Origin: Actinomadura logoneensis
GTDB taxonomy: Bacteria > Actinomycetota > Actinomycetes > Streptosporangiales > Streptosporangiaceae
DNA: 50,829 nt
Reading direction: 5' to 3'
Assembly (NCBI RefSeq): GCF_003428695.1
Contig: NZ_QURH01000336.1
Coordinates: 1-50,829, forward strand
Of this stretch, positions 1 to 8,415 are shown piece after piece. Within the stretch, counting starts at the first letter, position 1, and every line of letters begins with the position of its first letter. The notes beneath the pieces are model-generated. The model was not told the DNA's origin. It saw only the letters and a list, made by a program, of their open reading frames with translations, and made no database searches. The translations under genes and the position numbers were made by a program.

Positions 1-394
1 CCGCCGCGGCGGCCAGCAGGTCCAGGCGCGCGGCGCGTCCGGCGGGGTCGCCCTCCTGCGCCGCGCGGAGCACCGCGCTCCGCCAGGCGAGCGCGGACAG
101 CTCGGCGTCCACGGCGGCCCGCTCCCGCGCGATCGCCTCGCCGAGGTCGTCCTCCCCCGCGAGTACGGCCTGGATCGCGCGCAGCCCCATCCCGAGCGAG
201 CGCAGCCGCCGGACGGTCCGCAGCCGCTCCACCGCGTCCGGGCCGAACCGCCGGTGCCCGCCGCCGCTCCGCAGCGGCACCAGCAGGCCCTCGTCGCAGT
301 AGAAGCGGATCGTCCGGACGGAGACGCCGGTCCGCCGCGACAGCTCCCCGATGCCCAGGGACCCGGCCAACCGTGTGACCTCGGTCACAGACAC
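1..394 (-). CDS. MerR family transcriptional regulator, 3' end outside window
   Basis: The reverse strand reads from a GTG at 394 (an alternative GTG lies at 388) through a typical MerR winged HTH: IGELSRRTGVSVRTIRFYCDEG, then the wing GGGHRRFGPDAVERL and the start of the dimerisation helix. A GGAGG lies 5 nt before the GTG, inside the divergent operator. The window ends at about residue 131, so the effector domain is partly missing and the ligand cannot be inferred; no cysteine-rich metal loop is seen in the visible part. The divergent gene at 463 sits behind a MerR-type promoter, so this protein probably controls that gene and itself. Confidence 0.9.
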   Translation of the reverse strand, partial: MSVTEVTRLAGSLGIGELSRRTGVSVRTIRFYCDEGLLVPLRSGGGHRRFGPDAVERLRTVRRLRSLGMGLRAIQAVLAGEDDLGEAIARERAAVDAELSALAWRSAVLRAAQEGDPAGRAARLDLLAAAA

Positions 395-426
395 TTGAAC
401 CTCCAGCCGACTGGAGTTCCTACGGT
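395..426 (+). promoter_or_regulatory. MerR-type promoter/operator between the regulator and gene 463
   Basis: TTGAAC (395-400) and TACGGT (421-426) are separated by 20 bp. The spacer holds the inverted repeat CTCCAG-CCGA-CTGGAG (401-416). An over-long 19-20 bp spacer filled by a palindrome is the hallmark of promoters that MerR proteins activate by DNA distortion. The same palindrome overlaps the start region of the divergent merR gene. Activity is inferred. Confidence 0.75.
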
Positions 427-462
427 ACGGGCAGACGTTCGATCAGGGCAGGAGGGGCACCC

Positions 463-1230
463 ATGGACATTCCACCTCGGGACAAGCTCGCCGGAGGGCT
501 GCGGCACCACGCCACCGCGCTGGGCTGGAAGGCGAGCGGCGGCGACCCCGACGCGCGGGTGCCGACCTGCCCGGACTGGACCCTGCGGCAGCTCGTCGAG
601 CACATCGGCACGGCCCTGCCCGGGATGGCCGAGACCATCGAGAGGCGCGCCCGCGAACCGCTCCACCGGCCCGTGCCGGACGGCATGGGCCCCGAGCACT
701 GGGAGGAGTGGCTGAGCGACGGCGCCGCGCGGCTCGTCGCCGCCGTCGAGGCCGCCGACGAACCGGTCTGGAGCCCGTTCGGCCCGGACGTCCCCGCCGA
801 CTTCTGGCTCCGCCGGCTGCTGCACGACACCACCGTCCACCACGCCGACGCGGCGATCACCGTCGGCGCGGAGTGGTCGCTCAGCCCCGACCTCGCCGCC
901 GACGGCATCGCCGAGGGCCTCGCGCTCGTGGCGTCACCCGTCGTCGCCGAGCTCAATCCGAGGATCGCCGGCCTCCGCGGGAACGGCGAGACGCTGATGT
1001 GGCGGCCCGCCGAGTCCGACCTCCCCGCCTGGCTCGTCACGCGCACCCCGGACGGCCTCCGCGTGGCCGAGACGCCGCGCGGCACCGACGCCCAGGTCAC
1101 CGTCCGCGGCTCGGCCCCCGACCTTCTCCTCCTGCTCAGCCGGAGGCTGACGGCCGACGACCCGCGCGTGAAGGTGGTCGGCGACCGCGCCCTGCTGGAC
1201 CACTGGACGTCCCTCACCGCCTTCGGCTGA
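463..1230 (+). CDS. maleylpyruvate isomerase-family (DinB-fold, mycothiol-dependent) enzyme
   Basis: 255 residues. The N-terminal half matches the mycothiol-dependent maleylpyruvate isomerase/DinB four-helix fold: CPDWTLRQLVEHIG (about residues 37-50), a mid-protein histidine segment LLHDTTVHHADA (about 122-133) that would supply metal ligands, then the C-terminal MDMPI_C-like region with a VTVRG strand. Family members catalyse mycothiol-assisted isomerisation or S-transfer reactions, but most actinobacterial paralogs have no known substrate. AGGAGG lies about 9 nt before the ATG. It is divergent from the MerR gene and likely its target, so a detoxification or stress role is plausible. The substrate is unknown. 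Confidence 0.85.
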   Translation: MDIPPRDKLAGGLRHHATALGWKASGGDPDARVPTCPDWTLRQLVEHIGTALPGMAETIERRAREPLHRPVPDGMGPEHWEEWLSDGAARLVAAVEAADEPVWSPFGPDVPADFWLRRLLHDTTVHHADAAITVGAEWSLSPDLAADGIAEGLALVASPVVAELNPRIAGLRGNGETLMWRPAESDLPAWLVTRTPDGLRVAETPRGTDAQVTVRGSAPDLLLLLSRRLTADDPRVKVVGDRALLDHWTSLTAFG

Positions 1231-1281
1231 GCGTGCCGTCCCGCGCGGGCGGTACAGGCGCCGCACCGTGTGCGGACGGCC

Positions 1282-1329
1282 CGGACGGGCGCTCCGGCGG
1301 GGCGGACGGCTCGGACGGGCGCTCCGGCG
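1282..1329. repeat. 18-bp direct repeat, 30-bp period, after gene 463
   Basis: CGGACGGGCGCTCCGGCG occurs at 1282-1299 and again at 1312-1329, in the 253-bp gap between the isomerase-family gene and the amidohydrolase. It is one of several short repeats that follow stop codons in this window. The rest of the gap shows no gene. Confidence 0.7.
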
Positions 1330-1483
1330 TGGGCGGGCGGGTCAGCGGGCGCTGCGGGGTGTGCGGCGGGGCGGGTGGACGTCGCGCGGGTGCGCCCGAC
1401 CCGGCCCGCCGGAGACCTGTCGTGCGCGGGGGTGCCGGGGATAGCGTGAGCGGAAGATCGTTTCTGAGGTTCAGGAGGCGTCC

Positions 1484-2728
1484 ATGTCCCGCTCCACGAT
1501 CCCCGGCTCCGGCTCCGGCACCGGCTCGGCGCTGCGCGAGGACGCCGCCGAACTCCGCGACGAGCTGGTCGGGCTGCGCCGCGCGATCCACCGGGAGCCC
1601 GAACTCGGCCTGGACCTCCCGCGCACCCAGGAGAAGGTGCTCGCCGCGCTGGACGGCCTGCCGCTGGAGGTCTCGACCGGTGAACGGCTCAGCTCCGTCA
1701 CCGCCGTCCTGCGCGGCGCGCGGCCCGGCCCGACCGTCCTGCTGCGCGGCGACATGGACGCGCTGCCGGTCACCGAGCGCGGCGACGCGGACCTGGTCTC
1801 GCGGGTGCCGGGCGCGATGCACGCCTGCGGCCACGACCTCCACACCAGCATGCTCGCCGGGGCGGCGCGGCTGCTGGCCGACCGGCGCGACGGCCTCGCC
1901 GGAAACGTCGTCTTCATGTTCCAGCCGGGCGAGGAGGGGCTCGGCGGGGCCCGCATCATGATCGAGGAGGGTGTGCTGGACGCGGCCGGGGAGCGTCCGG
2001 TCGCCGCGTACGCGCTGCACGTCCTGTCGGCGGCCGTGCCGTCCGGGCTGTTCGTGTCGCGCGGCGGCCCGATGCTCGCCGCCGCCGACCGGCTCCGGGT
2101 GACCGTCCGCGGGGAGGGCGGGCACGGCTCGATGCCGCACCTGGCGAACGACCCGCTCCCCGCCGCGTGCGAGATGGTCACCGCCCTGCAGACGCTGGTG
2201 ACCCGCCGCTTCGACGCGTTCGACCCGGTCGTGCTGACGATCGGGACCTTCCACGCCGGGACGATGGACAACGTCATCCCGGACGAGGTGAGGTTCGCCG
2301 GGACGGTCCGCTCGTTCTCCGGGCGCGCGCACCTGGAACTCGCCGAGCGGTGCGTCGCGCTCGTGCGCGCGATCGCCGAGGCCCACGGGCTGGAGGCGGA
2401 CGTCGAGTACGTGCAGGACTACCCGGTCACCAACAACGACGTCGCCGAGGCGGCGTTCGCGGGCGAGACGGTGCGCGAGGCGTTCGGCGCCGACCGGTAC
2501 CTGGAGTCGCCGCGTCCGCTGCCCGCGTCCGAGGACTTCTCGTTCGTGTGCGACGAAATCCCGTCGGCGTTCGTGGCGCTGGGCGCCTGCCCGCCCGGGA
2601 TCGACCCGGCCGAGGCCGCCAACAACCACTCCCCCGAGGCGGTGTTCGACGAAGCCGTGCTCCCGGACGGCGCGGCCCTCCTCGCCGAGCTGGCCGTCCG
2701 CCGCCTCAACGCGGCATCCCCCGCCTGA
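1484..2728 (+). CDS. M20-family amidohydrolase (N-acyl amino acid / hippurate hydrolase type)
   Basis: 414 residues, normal for M20D peptidases. The di-metal site is complete: RGDMDAL (88-94), MHACGHD (112-118), FQPGEEG (about 146-152), HVL (about 180) and ASEDFS near the C-terminus. The lid/dimerisation domain begins around GGHGSMPH. These enzymes hydrolyse N-acyl or N-aroyl amino acids or related amides in the cytoplasm. The start is chosen for AGGAGG 6 nt upstream. The flanking LuxR gene is convergent, so the gene is probably monocistronic. The natural substrate cannot be read from sequence. Confidence 0.93.
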   Translation: MSRSTIPGSGSGTGSALREDAAELRDELVGLRRAIHREPELGLDLPRTQEKVLAALDGLPLEVSTGERLSSVTAVLRGARPGPTVLLRGDMDALPVTERGDADLVSRVPGAMHACGHDLHTSMLAGAARLLADRRDGLAGNVVFMFQPGEEGLGGARIMIEEGVLDAAGERPVAAYALHVLSAAVPSGLFVSRGGPMLAAADRLRVTVRGEGGHGSMPHLANDPLPAACEMVTALQTLVTRRFDAFDPVVLTIGTFHAGTMDNVIPDEVRFAGTVRSFSGRAHLELAERCVALVRAIAEAHGLEADVEYVQDYPVTNNDVAEAAFAGETVREAFGADRYLESPRPLPASEDFSFVCDEIPSAFVALGACPPGIDPAEAANNHSPEAVFDEAVLPDGAALLAELAVRRLNAASPA

Positions 2729-2767
2729 TCGGCCGCTCTACCGCCCGCAGGTGCGTCCGGGGACCGC

Positions 2768-5260
2768 TCAGGCGGGGTCGGGACGGGCGTTGTGGGCGTA
2801 CCAGGCGGCGATCTCGGCGCGGGAGGACGCGCCGAGCTTGGCGAGGATGTGCTCGACGTGCGAGTCGGCGGTGCGCTTGGCGATGACCAGGCGGTCGGCG
2901 ATCTCCCGGTTGGTCAGGCCCTGCGCGACCAGCTCGGCGATCTCCCATTCGCGGGGGCTGAGGGGACCGCGCGGACGTCCGGCGCCCGGTGCGGCGCCCG
3001 GCCCGGCGGACGGCGCGGACCGGCGTTCGGCGAGCGCGTCGGCGAGGACGGCGTCCCGCTCCGTCCGTCCGCCGGCCTCCGCCGCCGCCTCGTAGAGCTC
3101 CGGGCCGAGCTCGGCGCGCACGCCGTCGATGACGACGCCGATGATCGCCGCGTACGTCGGGCCGAACAGGACGGCGCCGCTGTCCTCGTGCTGCCGCCTG
3201 GCCGCGCCGAACAGGCCCGCCGCCGCCCTGTGCTGCCCGGTCGCCGCCAACCCGCAGGCCACGACCTCCAGTGACAGCGCCAGTCCGAGCCGGTTGTCGA
3301 GTTCGGCCATCGTCCGCAGCCCGGCGCGGCCCGCCGCGAGGCCTTCGTCCGCCCGGCCGAGCAGCAGGAGCGCGATGCCCTGGAGCGCGCGGGCGTAGGC
3401 GTGCCCCCACACGTTGCCCGCGCGCTCGGTGTCGCGCATCGTCCGCTCGGCGATGTCACGCGCGGCGTCGAGGTCGCCGAGCGCGGCGTGCGCGATCCCG
3501 GTGAGCAGCGGGACGATCGACGCGATGACCTCGCCCGGGCACGCTTCCCCGAGCAGCAGCTCGGCCTCGGTCAGCAGTTCGCGGGCGCGCTCAGGGTCCC
3601 CCTCCTGAAGCGCGATGACGCCCTCGGCCATGCGCACATACCCGGCCCCACCGCCGGACTCCGCGGCGACCGGGCGCACACCGTCCACCTGGGTGCCGAC
3701 CGGTGACGCGTCCGACAGGTATGCGGTGGAGGGGTATGCGGTGGAGGGGTGGGTGGCGGCCTGGGCCGCGAGGTCGCGCGCGGTGGTGAGGTCGCGCCGG
3801 AACGCGGCGAGGATCGCGGCGAGTCCGAGCGCCTCGCCCCAGTACGGCGCGTCCCCGACCGGGCGGGTGTCCAGCATCCGGCGCACCCAGTGCCACGCCT
3901 CGCCGACCCGTCCGCGCAGGCAGAGCAGGCGTCCGTTGCACAGGTGGGCCGCGACGAGGACCTCGTCGGAGGCGGTGCCGGTGGCCCGGTCGAGCAGGGC
4001 GCGGGCGCCCGCCTCCTCGCGGGCGTGCCACTCCAGCCAGTGCCGCTGCCGGGGACCGTCCAGTTCGGCCGCCGCCGTCCGCAGCGTCCCGGCCAGCCAC
4101 TCGAAGGCCCGGGCGCGCGTCCGCTCGGTCTCGCCGAGCTCCTCCAGCCGCTCGGCGCCGTACTCGCGGAGCGTTCCGAGCATCCGGTAGCGGACCCGGC
4201 CGTCGCGTTCGACGCGCTGCACGATCGACTTGGCCAGCAGCCCGGCGACCACGTCGAGGACCATCGCCGGGGCGAGCCGGTCGTCGCAGCAGACCCGTTC
4301 GGCGGCCTCCAGGTCGAAGTCCGCGGCGAGCACCGACAGCCGCGCCCACAGCAGCCGCTCGTCCGGTGAGCACAGCCCGTGGCTCCAGTCGATCGCCGCG
4401 CGGAGCGTCTGGTGGCGCGGCAGCGCCGTGCGGCGGCCCCGGACCTCCAGGACGTGCCGGTCGAGCCGTTCCAGAATCTGGCGCGGCGACAGCGCGCGGA
4501 CCTGCACGGCGGCCAGTTCGATCGCCAGCGGGATGCCGTCCAGCCGGCGGCACAGCAGCGCGACCGCCTCCCGGTCGTCGCCGCCGGCGGTCCAGCCCGG
4601 CACGACGGCGGACGCGCGGTCGGCGAACAGCTCGACGGCGCCCTCGGCGGGCCACGCGGTGCCCCCACGACCGGCACCCGGCGCACCGGCACCCGGCGCA
4701 CCAGCAGTCGGCGCACCGGCACTCGGCGCACCACCGTTCGGCGCGCCGTCCGCGCCGGGCGCCGGGCTCGGCAGCGGCGCGACCACCACGGTGTGCTCGC
4801 CCGCGATGTCGAGGGGTTGCCGGCTGGTCGCCAGGACGCGCAGGTCGGGGGCGGCGTGCAGCAGCGTCTCGGCGAGCATCGCGCAGGAGTCGATGAGATG
4901 TTCGCAGGTGTCCAGCACCAGCAGCCCGGGGCGGTGGGCCAGGAAGTCGATCGCGGCGTCCAGGGGTTCGCCGGCGCCGTGGTCGGGCAGCCCGAGCGCG
5001 TCGGCGACCACCCGCGCGATCAGGCCCGGCTCGGGAGCGGCGGTCAGGTCGACGAACCAGACGCCGTCCGGGGGCGCGGCGGCGCGCGCCGCGCGGATCG
5101 CGAGCCGGGTCTTGCCGACGCCGCCGGGACCGGTGAGGGTGACCAGCCTGCAGCGCGCGAGCAGTCGCTCGATCGCGGCCATCTCGTCGCGGCGGCCGAC
5201 GAAGCTGGTCATCTCGGCCGGGAGGCGTCCCGGCCGTTGGTGCAGGGTGCTGAGCGACAC
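2768..5260 (-). CDS. NB-ARC ATPase / LuxR-type transcriptional regulator
   Basis: 830 residues beginning with GTG (GAAGAGG upstream). Residues 44-51 are the P-loop GPGGVGKT, followed by an NB-ARC ATPase core (LLVLDTCEHL as Walker B). A TPR-like region covers roughly 400-740, and the C-terminal LuxR HTH starts at LSPREWEIAELVAQGLTNRE. There is no SARP domain at the N-terminus. It belongs to the large ATP-dependent activator class common in actinomycetes, often a pathway-specific or global regulator. Two coding minisatellites, a Gly-Ala-Pro linker (4671-4745) and a PSTAY duplication (3719-3748), lengthen loops. Its target is unknown; a palindrome at 5344 may be its own operator. Confidence 0.92.
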   Translation of the reverse strand: MSLSTLHQRPGRLPAEMTSFVGRRDEMAAIERLLARCRLVTLTGPGGVGKTRLAIRAARAAAPPDGVWFVDLTAAPEPGLIARVVADALGLPDHGAGEPLDAAIDFLAHRPGLLVLDTCEHLIDSCAMLAETLLHAAPDLRVLATSRQPLDIAGEHTVVVAPLPSPAPGADGAPNGGAPSAGAPTAGAPGAGAPGAGRGGTAWPAEGAVELFADRASAVVPGWTAGGDDREAVALLCRRLDGIPLAIELAAVQVRALSPRQILERLDRHVLEVRGRRTALPRHQTLRAAIDWSHGLCSPDERLLWARLSVLAADFDLEAAERVCCDDRLAPAMVLDVVAGLLAKSIVQRVERDGRVRYRMLGTLREYGAERLEELGETERTRARAFEWLAGTLRTAAAELDGPRQRHWLEWHAREEAGARALLDRATGTASDEVLVAAHLCNGRLLCLRGRVGEAWHWVRRMLDTRPVGDAPYWGEALGLAAILAAFRRDLTTARDLAAQAATHPSTAYPSTAYLSDASPVGTQVDGVRPVAAESGGGAGYVRMAEGVIALQEGDPERARELLTEAELLLGEACPGEVIASIVPLLTGIAHAALGDLDAARDIAERTMRDTERAGNVWGHAYARALQGIALLLLGRADEGLAAGRAGLRTMAELDNRLGLALSLEVVACGLAATGQHRAAAGLFGAARRQHEDSGAVLFGPTYAAIIGVVIDGVRAELGPELYEAAAEAGGRTERDAVLADALAERRSAPSAGPGAAPGAGRPRGPLSPREWEIAELVAQGLTNREIADRLVIAKRTADSHVEHILAKLGASSRAEIAAWYAHNARPDPA
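3719..3748. repeat. 15-bp tandem duplication inside the LuxR gene
   Basis: GTATGCGGTGGAGGG occurs twice in exact tandem (3719-3733 and 3734-3748). Being 15 bp it keeps frame and duplicates PSTAY in a loop of the TPR-like region. Confidence 0.85.
4671..4745. repeat. 15-bp coding minisatellite, five units, in the LuxR linker
   Basis: Five consecutive 15-bp units start at 4671, 4686, 4701, 4716 and 4731. The first two are exact (ACCGGCACCCGGCGC) and the others diverge slightly. They encode a GAP-rich flexible linker between subdomains of the ATPase and keep the reading frame. Confidence 0.85.
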
Positions 5261-5343
5261 CGGCGCCTCTTCCCACCGGCGCTGCGGGCCGGTGACGGAT
5301 GGGGGGACGATCGTCGCATCGTACTCCTCGGAGCACTCCTTGC

Positions 5344-5365
5344 AACCGATCCGTCACGATCGGTT
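5344..5365. promoter_or_regulatory. perfect inverted repeat upstream of the LuxR gene
   Basis: AACCGATC-CGTCAC-GATCGGTT has 8-bp perfect arms and a 6-bp spacer, about 84 bp upstream of the GTG at 5260. The size and placement suit a dimeric regulator site controlling the LuxR gene. The binder is unknown. Confidence 0.55.
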
Positions 5366-5376
5366 CCGACCTGTCC

Positions 5377-5472
5377 GTTCGCCCTTGGTCAGAGCGGGCC
5401 GTTCGCCCGTGGCCGGGGCGGGCCGCTCGTCCCTGGCAGGAGCGGACCGCTCGTCCCTGCTCGGAGCGGACC
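5377..5472. repeat. 24-bp tandem repeat, four units, after the TDT gene
   Basis: Four 24-bp units begin at 5377, 5401, 5425 and 5449 (for example GCTCGTCCCTGGCAGGAGCG in unit 3). Units 3 and 4 are the closest pair. The block fills the space between the palindrome at 5344 and the stop codon of the TDT transporter at 5484. Confidence 0.85.
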
Positions 5473-5483
5473 GCGCGGCCGGC

Positions 5484-6605
5484 TCAGCGGGGCGGGAGGA
5501 GCAGGCGTCCGGTGCGCAGGCCGCGCGCGGTGTGGGCGCCCGCGGCGATCCAGCCGGCCGCGAGCAGCAGGTAGAGGGCGACCGAGACCCACGTCAGCGC
5601 GGTGAGGCCGGTGGCCCTGGCCAGCGCCGACGCGCCGGTCACGCACGTCCCGACCGGGAAGGTGAACGCCCACCACGTCATCGCGAACGGCATCCCGGAG
5701 GCGAACGCCCGGCGGTTCGCGGCCAGGCACAGCACCAGCCACACCAGCGCGAACCCGATCACCGGCACCCCGTACAGCACACCGAACACGTGCATGGCCC
5801 GGGCGTACTCCGGCACGGCGGCGGAGGCGGCCGTGCCGAGCGCGCCGGCGGCCGTCGTGGACTGGCCGAGCGGTCCGAGCACCAGGAACAGCGTCGGGGT
5901 GAGCGCGAGGGGGGCGAGCTTGTCGTGCGCGATCCGGTGCCAGACGACCGGCAGCAGCACCATCGTCAGCATGAGGCTCGCGCCGAACATCGCGTAGCAG
6001 CCGTACAGCATGGTCGCGCGGGCCTGGCCGGGCGGGAGGTGCGGGATGAGCAGCGGGCCGGTCGCGGCGGCGACCATCGGCGCGACCACCGGCAGCAGCC
6101 AGGTCGGGTTCGCGGTGCCGGGCCGGATCTCGTGCCGGGTGGCCATCAGGTACGGGATCCCGAACGCGACGAGCAGCGAGTAGACCGTCCCGGCCGTCCA
6201 GAGCACCCCGTCGACCGCGAGCGCGGCGGGCTCGCCGAGGACGTCGCGGCCGACCGTCAGGGTGCCCGCGCCGACCGCGAGCAGCGCCATCGGCGGGCAG
6301 CCGTAGAACACCGAGGTCGCCGGGTTCTCCAGCAGCATCGCGCGGGCCTCGGCCCGGTACCGGACGAAGTGGACGAGCCGCGCGGCGGACAGCGCCACCA
6401 GCATCACGAAGCCGAGCGCCCAGAACGCCACCGCCGCACCGTGCAGCCCGGGGACCGTCACCGGCAGCGCGTTCGCGCCGTTCGCCATGATCGCCGTCCC
6501 CATGACGGCGGCGTACCAGTTCGGCCCGAGGTGGCGGAACGCCTCGGCCGGACGGTCGAGCTCCCCGAGAATGATCCGCTGAGGCGGTGCGACAGTGATC
6601 CCCAT
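5484..6605 (-). CDS. TDT-family (TehA/Mae1/Ssu1-like) transporter
   Basis: 373 residues with about ten hydrophobic segments. The opening signature FRHLGPNWYAAVMGTAIMA is characteristic of the tellurite-resistance/dicarboxylate transporter family, which moves C4-dicarboxylates, sulfite or other anions across the membrane. Later segments FVRYRAEARAMLLENP and PLGQSTTAAGALG also fit. The start ATG at 6605 opposes a LysR gene 92 bp away, and the shared intergenic palindrome suggests LysR control. Substrate specificity (malate, sulfite or tellurite-related) cannot be decided here. Confidence 0.9.
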   Translation of the reverse strand: MGITVAPPQRIILGELDRPAEAFRHLGPNWYAAVMGTAIMANGANALPVTVPGLHGAAVAFWALGFVMLVALSAARLVHFVRYRAEARAMLLENPATSVFYGCPPMALLAVGAGTLTVGRDVLGEPAALAVDGVLWTAGTVYSLLVAFGIPYLMATRHEIRPGTANPTWLLPVVAPMVAAATGPLLIPHLPPGQARATMLYGCYAMFGASLMLTMVLLPVVWHRIAHDKLAPLALTPTLFLVLGPLGQSTTAAGALGTAASAAVPEYARAMHVFGVLYGVPVIGFALVWLVLCLAANRRAFASGMPFAMTWWAFTFPVGTCVTGASALARATGLTALTWVSVALYLLLAAGWIAAGAHTARGLRTGRLLLPPR

Positions 6606-6652
6606 ACGTCGAGATTGCCGACGCCTCGGAGGGATCAGTAGTGGTCACGGCC

Positions 6653-6691
6653 CTATGAGGCCATAAGCGGCGCTTATGAGCTGGTTAGACT
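6653..6691. promoter_or_regulatory. LysR operator and overlapping promoter
   Basis: CATAAGC-GGC-GCTTATG (6662-6678) is a 17-bp palindrome of the LysR T-N11-A type. A second partial site TATGAGGCCATA lies immediately left of it (about 6654-6665). TAGACT (6686-6691) would be the -10 of the LysR gene, placing the start of transcription at or next to its GTG at 6698. Binding by the LysR product is inferred from position. Confidence 0.7.
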
Positions 6692-6697
6692 GGGATC

Positions 6698-7639
6698 GTG
6701 CCGTTGTCCCACCGCGTCCCCGATCTGGCCGCCCTCGAGCTGCTGCTCGCGGTCGTCCGGCTCGGCAGCGTGGGCCGCGCGGCGGTCGAGCTCGGGGTCA
6801 CCCAGCCCGCCGCGAGCGCGCGGATCCGGTCGATGGAGCGGCAGCTCGGCATGGCGCTGCTCGAACGCTCGCCGCGCGGCTCGCGCCCCACCGAGGCGGG
6901 GGCGCTCGTCGCCGAGTGGGCCCAGCAGGTGGTGGACGCGGCGCACGCCCTGGACGCGGGCGTCGGGGCCCTGCGCGAGGGACGCGACGCGCGGCTGCGG
7001 CTCGCGGCCAGCCTGACCGTCGCCGAGTACCTGGTGCCGGGCTGGCTGGTGGCCCTCCAGGAGGCCCGTCCGGACACCGCGGTCACGTTGCGCGCGGCCA
7101 ACTCCACCGCCGTGGCCGAGCTCGTGCGCGCGGGGGAAGCCGACCTGGGGTTCGTGGAAGGAACACGCAAGCCCTCCGGGCTGAGCGGCGCGGTCGTCGC
7201 CACGGACCGGCTCGTCGTCGTGGTCGCCCCCGGGCACCCGTGGGCGCGCCGCCGGTCCGGGATCACCCCGGAGGAGCTGGCGACGACACCGCTGATCCTG
7301 CGCGAGGAGGGGTCCGGGACGCGCGAGGTCCTGGACCGGGCGCTCGCCGCGCACGGAGGCGCCGCGCCCCCGATGTTCCAGCTGGCCTCGACCACGGCCC
7401 TCAAGGGTTCGGCGGTCTCCGGGGCGGGGCCGGTGGTGGTGAGCGAACTGGCCGTCGCCGACGAGCTGGCGCGGGGCCGCCTGGTGGACGTGCCCGTCCG
7501 CGAACTGGACCTCTCGCGTCCGCTGCGGGCGGTCTGGCCCGCGGGGACGCGCCCAGCGGGACCGGCGCGCGATCTGCTGTCGCTGTGCCGCGGCACGTCT
7601 TCGACACCCGCGGCCGGCTCTGCCCCGAACCCCGTGTGA
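6698..7639 (+). CDS. LysR family transcriptional regulator
   Basis: 313 residues, normal for LTTRs. The N-terminal HTH reads AALELLLAVVRLGSVGRAAVELGVTQPAASARIR (about residues 8-41), followed by the linker helix and a periplasmic-binding-protein-like effector domain (LRLAASLTVAEYLVPGWL, LVVVVAPGHPWA). It is divergent from the TDT transporter and therefore probably its anion-sensing activator. The GTG start has no clear ribosome site; a -10 element 6 nt upstream suggests a leaderless message. The C-terminal tail of about 10 residues is unstructured. Confidence 0.92.
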   Translation: MPLSHRVPDLAALELLLAVVRLGSVGRAAVELGVTQPAASARIRSMERQLGMALLERSPRGSRPTEAGALVAEWAQQVVDAAHALDAGVGALREGRDARLRLAASLTVAEYLVPGWLVALQEARPDTAVTLRAANSTAVAELVRAGEADLGFVEGTRKPSGLSGAVVATDRLVVVVAPGHPWARRRSGITPEELATTPLILREEGSGTREVLDRALAAHGGAAPPMFQLASTTALKGSAVSGAGPVVVSELAVADELARGRLVDVPVRELDLSRPLRAVWPAGTRPAGPARDLLSLCRGTSSTPAAGSAPNPV

Positions 7640-7644
7640 GGCAC

Positions 7645-7662
7645 GGGCGGGGAACCGCCCCG
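7645..7662. terminator. hairpin between convergent LysR and YceI genes
   Basis: GGGCGG-GGAA-CCGCCC forms a short GC stem in the 39-bp gap between the LysR stop and the YceI stop. There is no T-tract, as is usual for high-GC actinomycete terminators, so assignment is tentative. Confidence 0.4.
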
Positions 7663-7678
7663 CTCGACTGGAGGCGGG

Positions 7679-8254
7679 TCAGGCGGCCTTGACGAGCTGG
7701 ATCTCCAGCTGGATGGCGATCGTGTCGCCGAGGACGACCTTGTCGCCCTGGAGCGGGATGTTGAACTCGATGCCGAAGTCGCGGCGGCTGATCTCGGCGG
7801 TGGCCGTGAAGCCCGCGCGGACGCCGCCCCACGGGTCCTCGCTCACGCCGTGGAACTCCGAGAGCATCCGGACCGGGCGGCGGACGCCCCGGACGTCCAG
7901 CTCGCCGTCCACGTGGAAGCGGGGCGTGCGGGCGCGGCGGCCGACCGTGGCGCGCTCGACGCCGGTGGAGGTGAAGGTCATCACCGGGTGCCGCTCGACG
8001 TCGAGGAAGTCGGCGGAGCGGACGTGCGCGTCGCGCTCGGAGTTGCGGGTGTCCAGCGAGGCGAGGGTGATCTCCGCCCACGCGGACGAGGCGAAGGGGT
8101 CGTCCGCGACGCGGGCCTCGCCGGCGAAGTCGGGGAAGGTCCCGCGCACGGTGGTCATCAGGTGCCGGACGGTGAAGCTGATCTCCGAGTGGGCGGGATC
8201 GATGGCCCAGCGGCCGGGCGTCAGCCCCGGTGCGACGGTGTCCAGCGTCAACAT
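7679..8254 (-). CDS. YceI family lipid-binding-like protein
   Basis: 191 residues. It matches the YceI lipocalin-like fold throughout: WAIDPAHSEISFTVRHLM (residues 15-32), LDTRNSERDAHVRSADFLDVERHP, then the barrel strands ending in VVLGDTIAIQLEIQL. YceI proteins bind long-chain isoprenoids or amphiphiles. No signal peptide is present, so this copy is cytoplasmic, as in many actinobacterial members. A GGGGGA precedes the ATG. It is divergent from the stress-protein gene. Confidence 0.92.
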   Translation of the reverse strand: MLTLDTVAPGLTPGRWAIDPAHSEISFTVRHLMTTVRGTFPDFAGEARVADDPFASSAWAEITLASLDTRNSERDAHVRSADFLDVERHPVMTFTSTGVERATVGRRARTPRFHVDGELDVRGVRRPVRMLSEFHGVSEDPWGGVRAGFTATAEISRRDFGIEFNIPLQGDKVVLGDTIAIQLEIQLVKAA

Positions 8255-8415
8255 TCCCCCAAATGTCTACTTTGCACGCGGCGCACGCGAATCTACCCCA
8301 GAACCCTCTACACAGGCATAATTCGGGCTCCGCCCACCGGGACGGGCGCCCGCCTCCGGTCCTCCGGAACCGCCGTCCGGCGCGCGTGCGCCGCATGGCC
8401 CCCGGATCGCCGGGC

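Noticed and set aside
4230..6641. 803-residue forward frame
   Set aside because: Antisense to the LuxR and TDT genes; no recognisable domain, no ribosome site, atypical composition.
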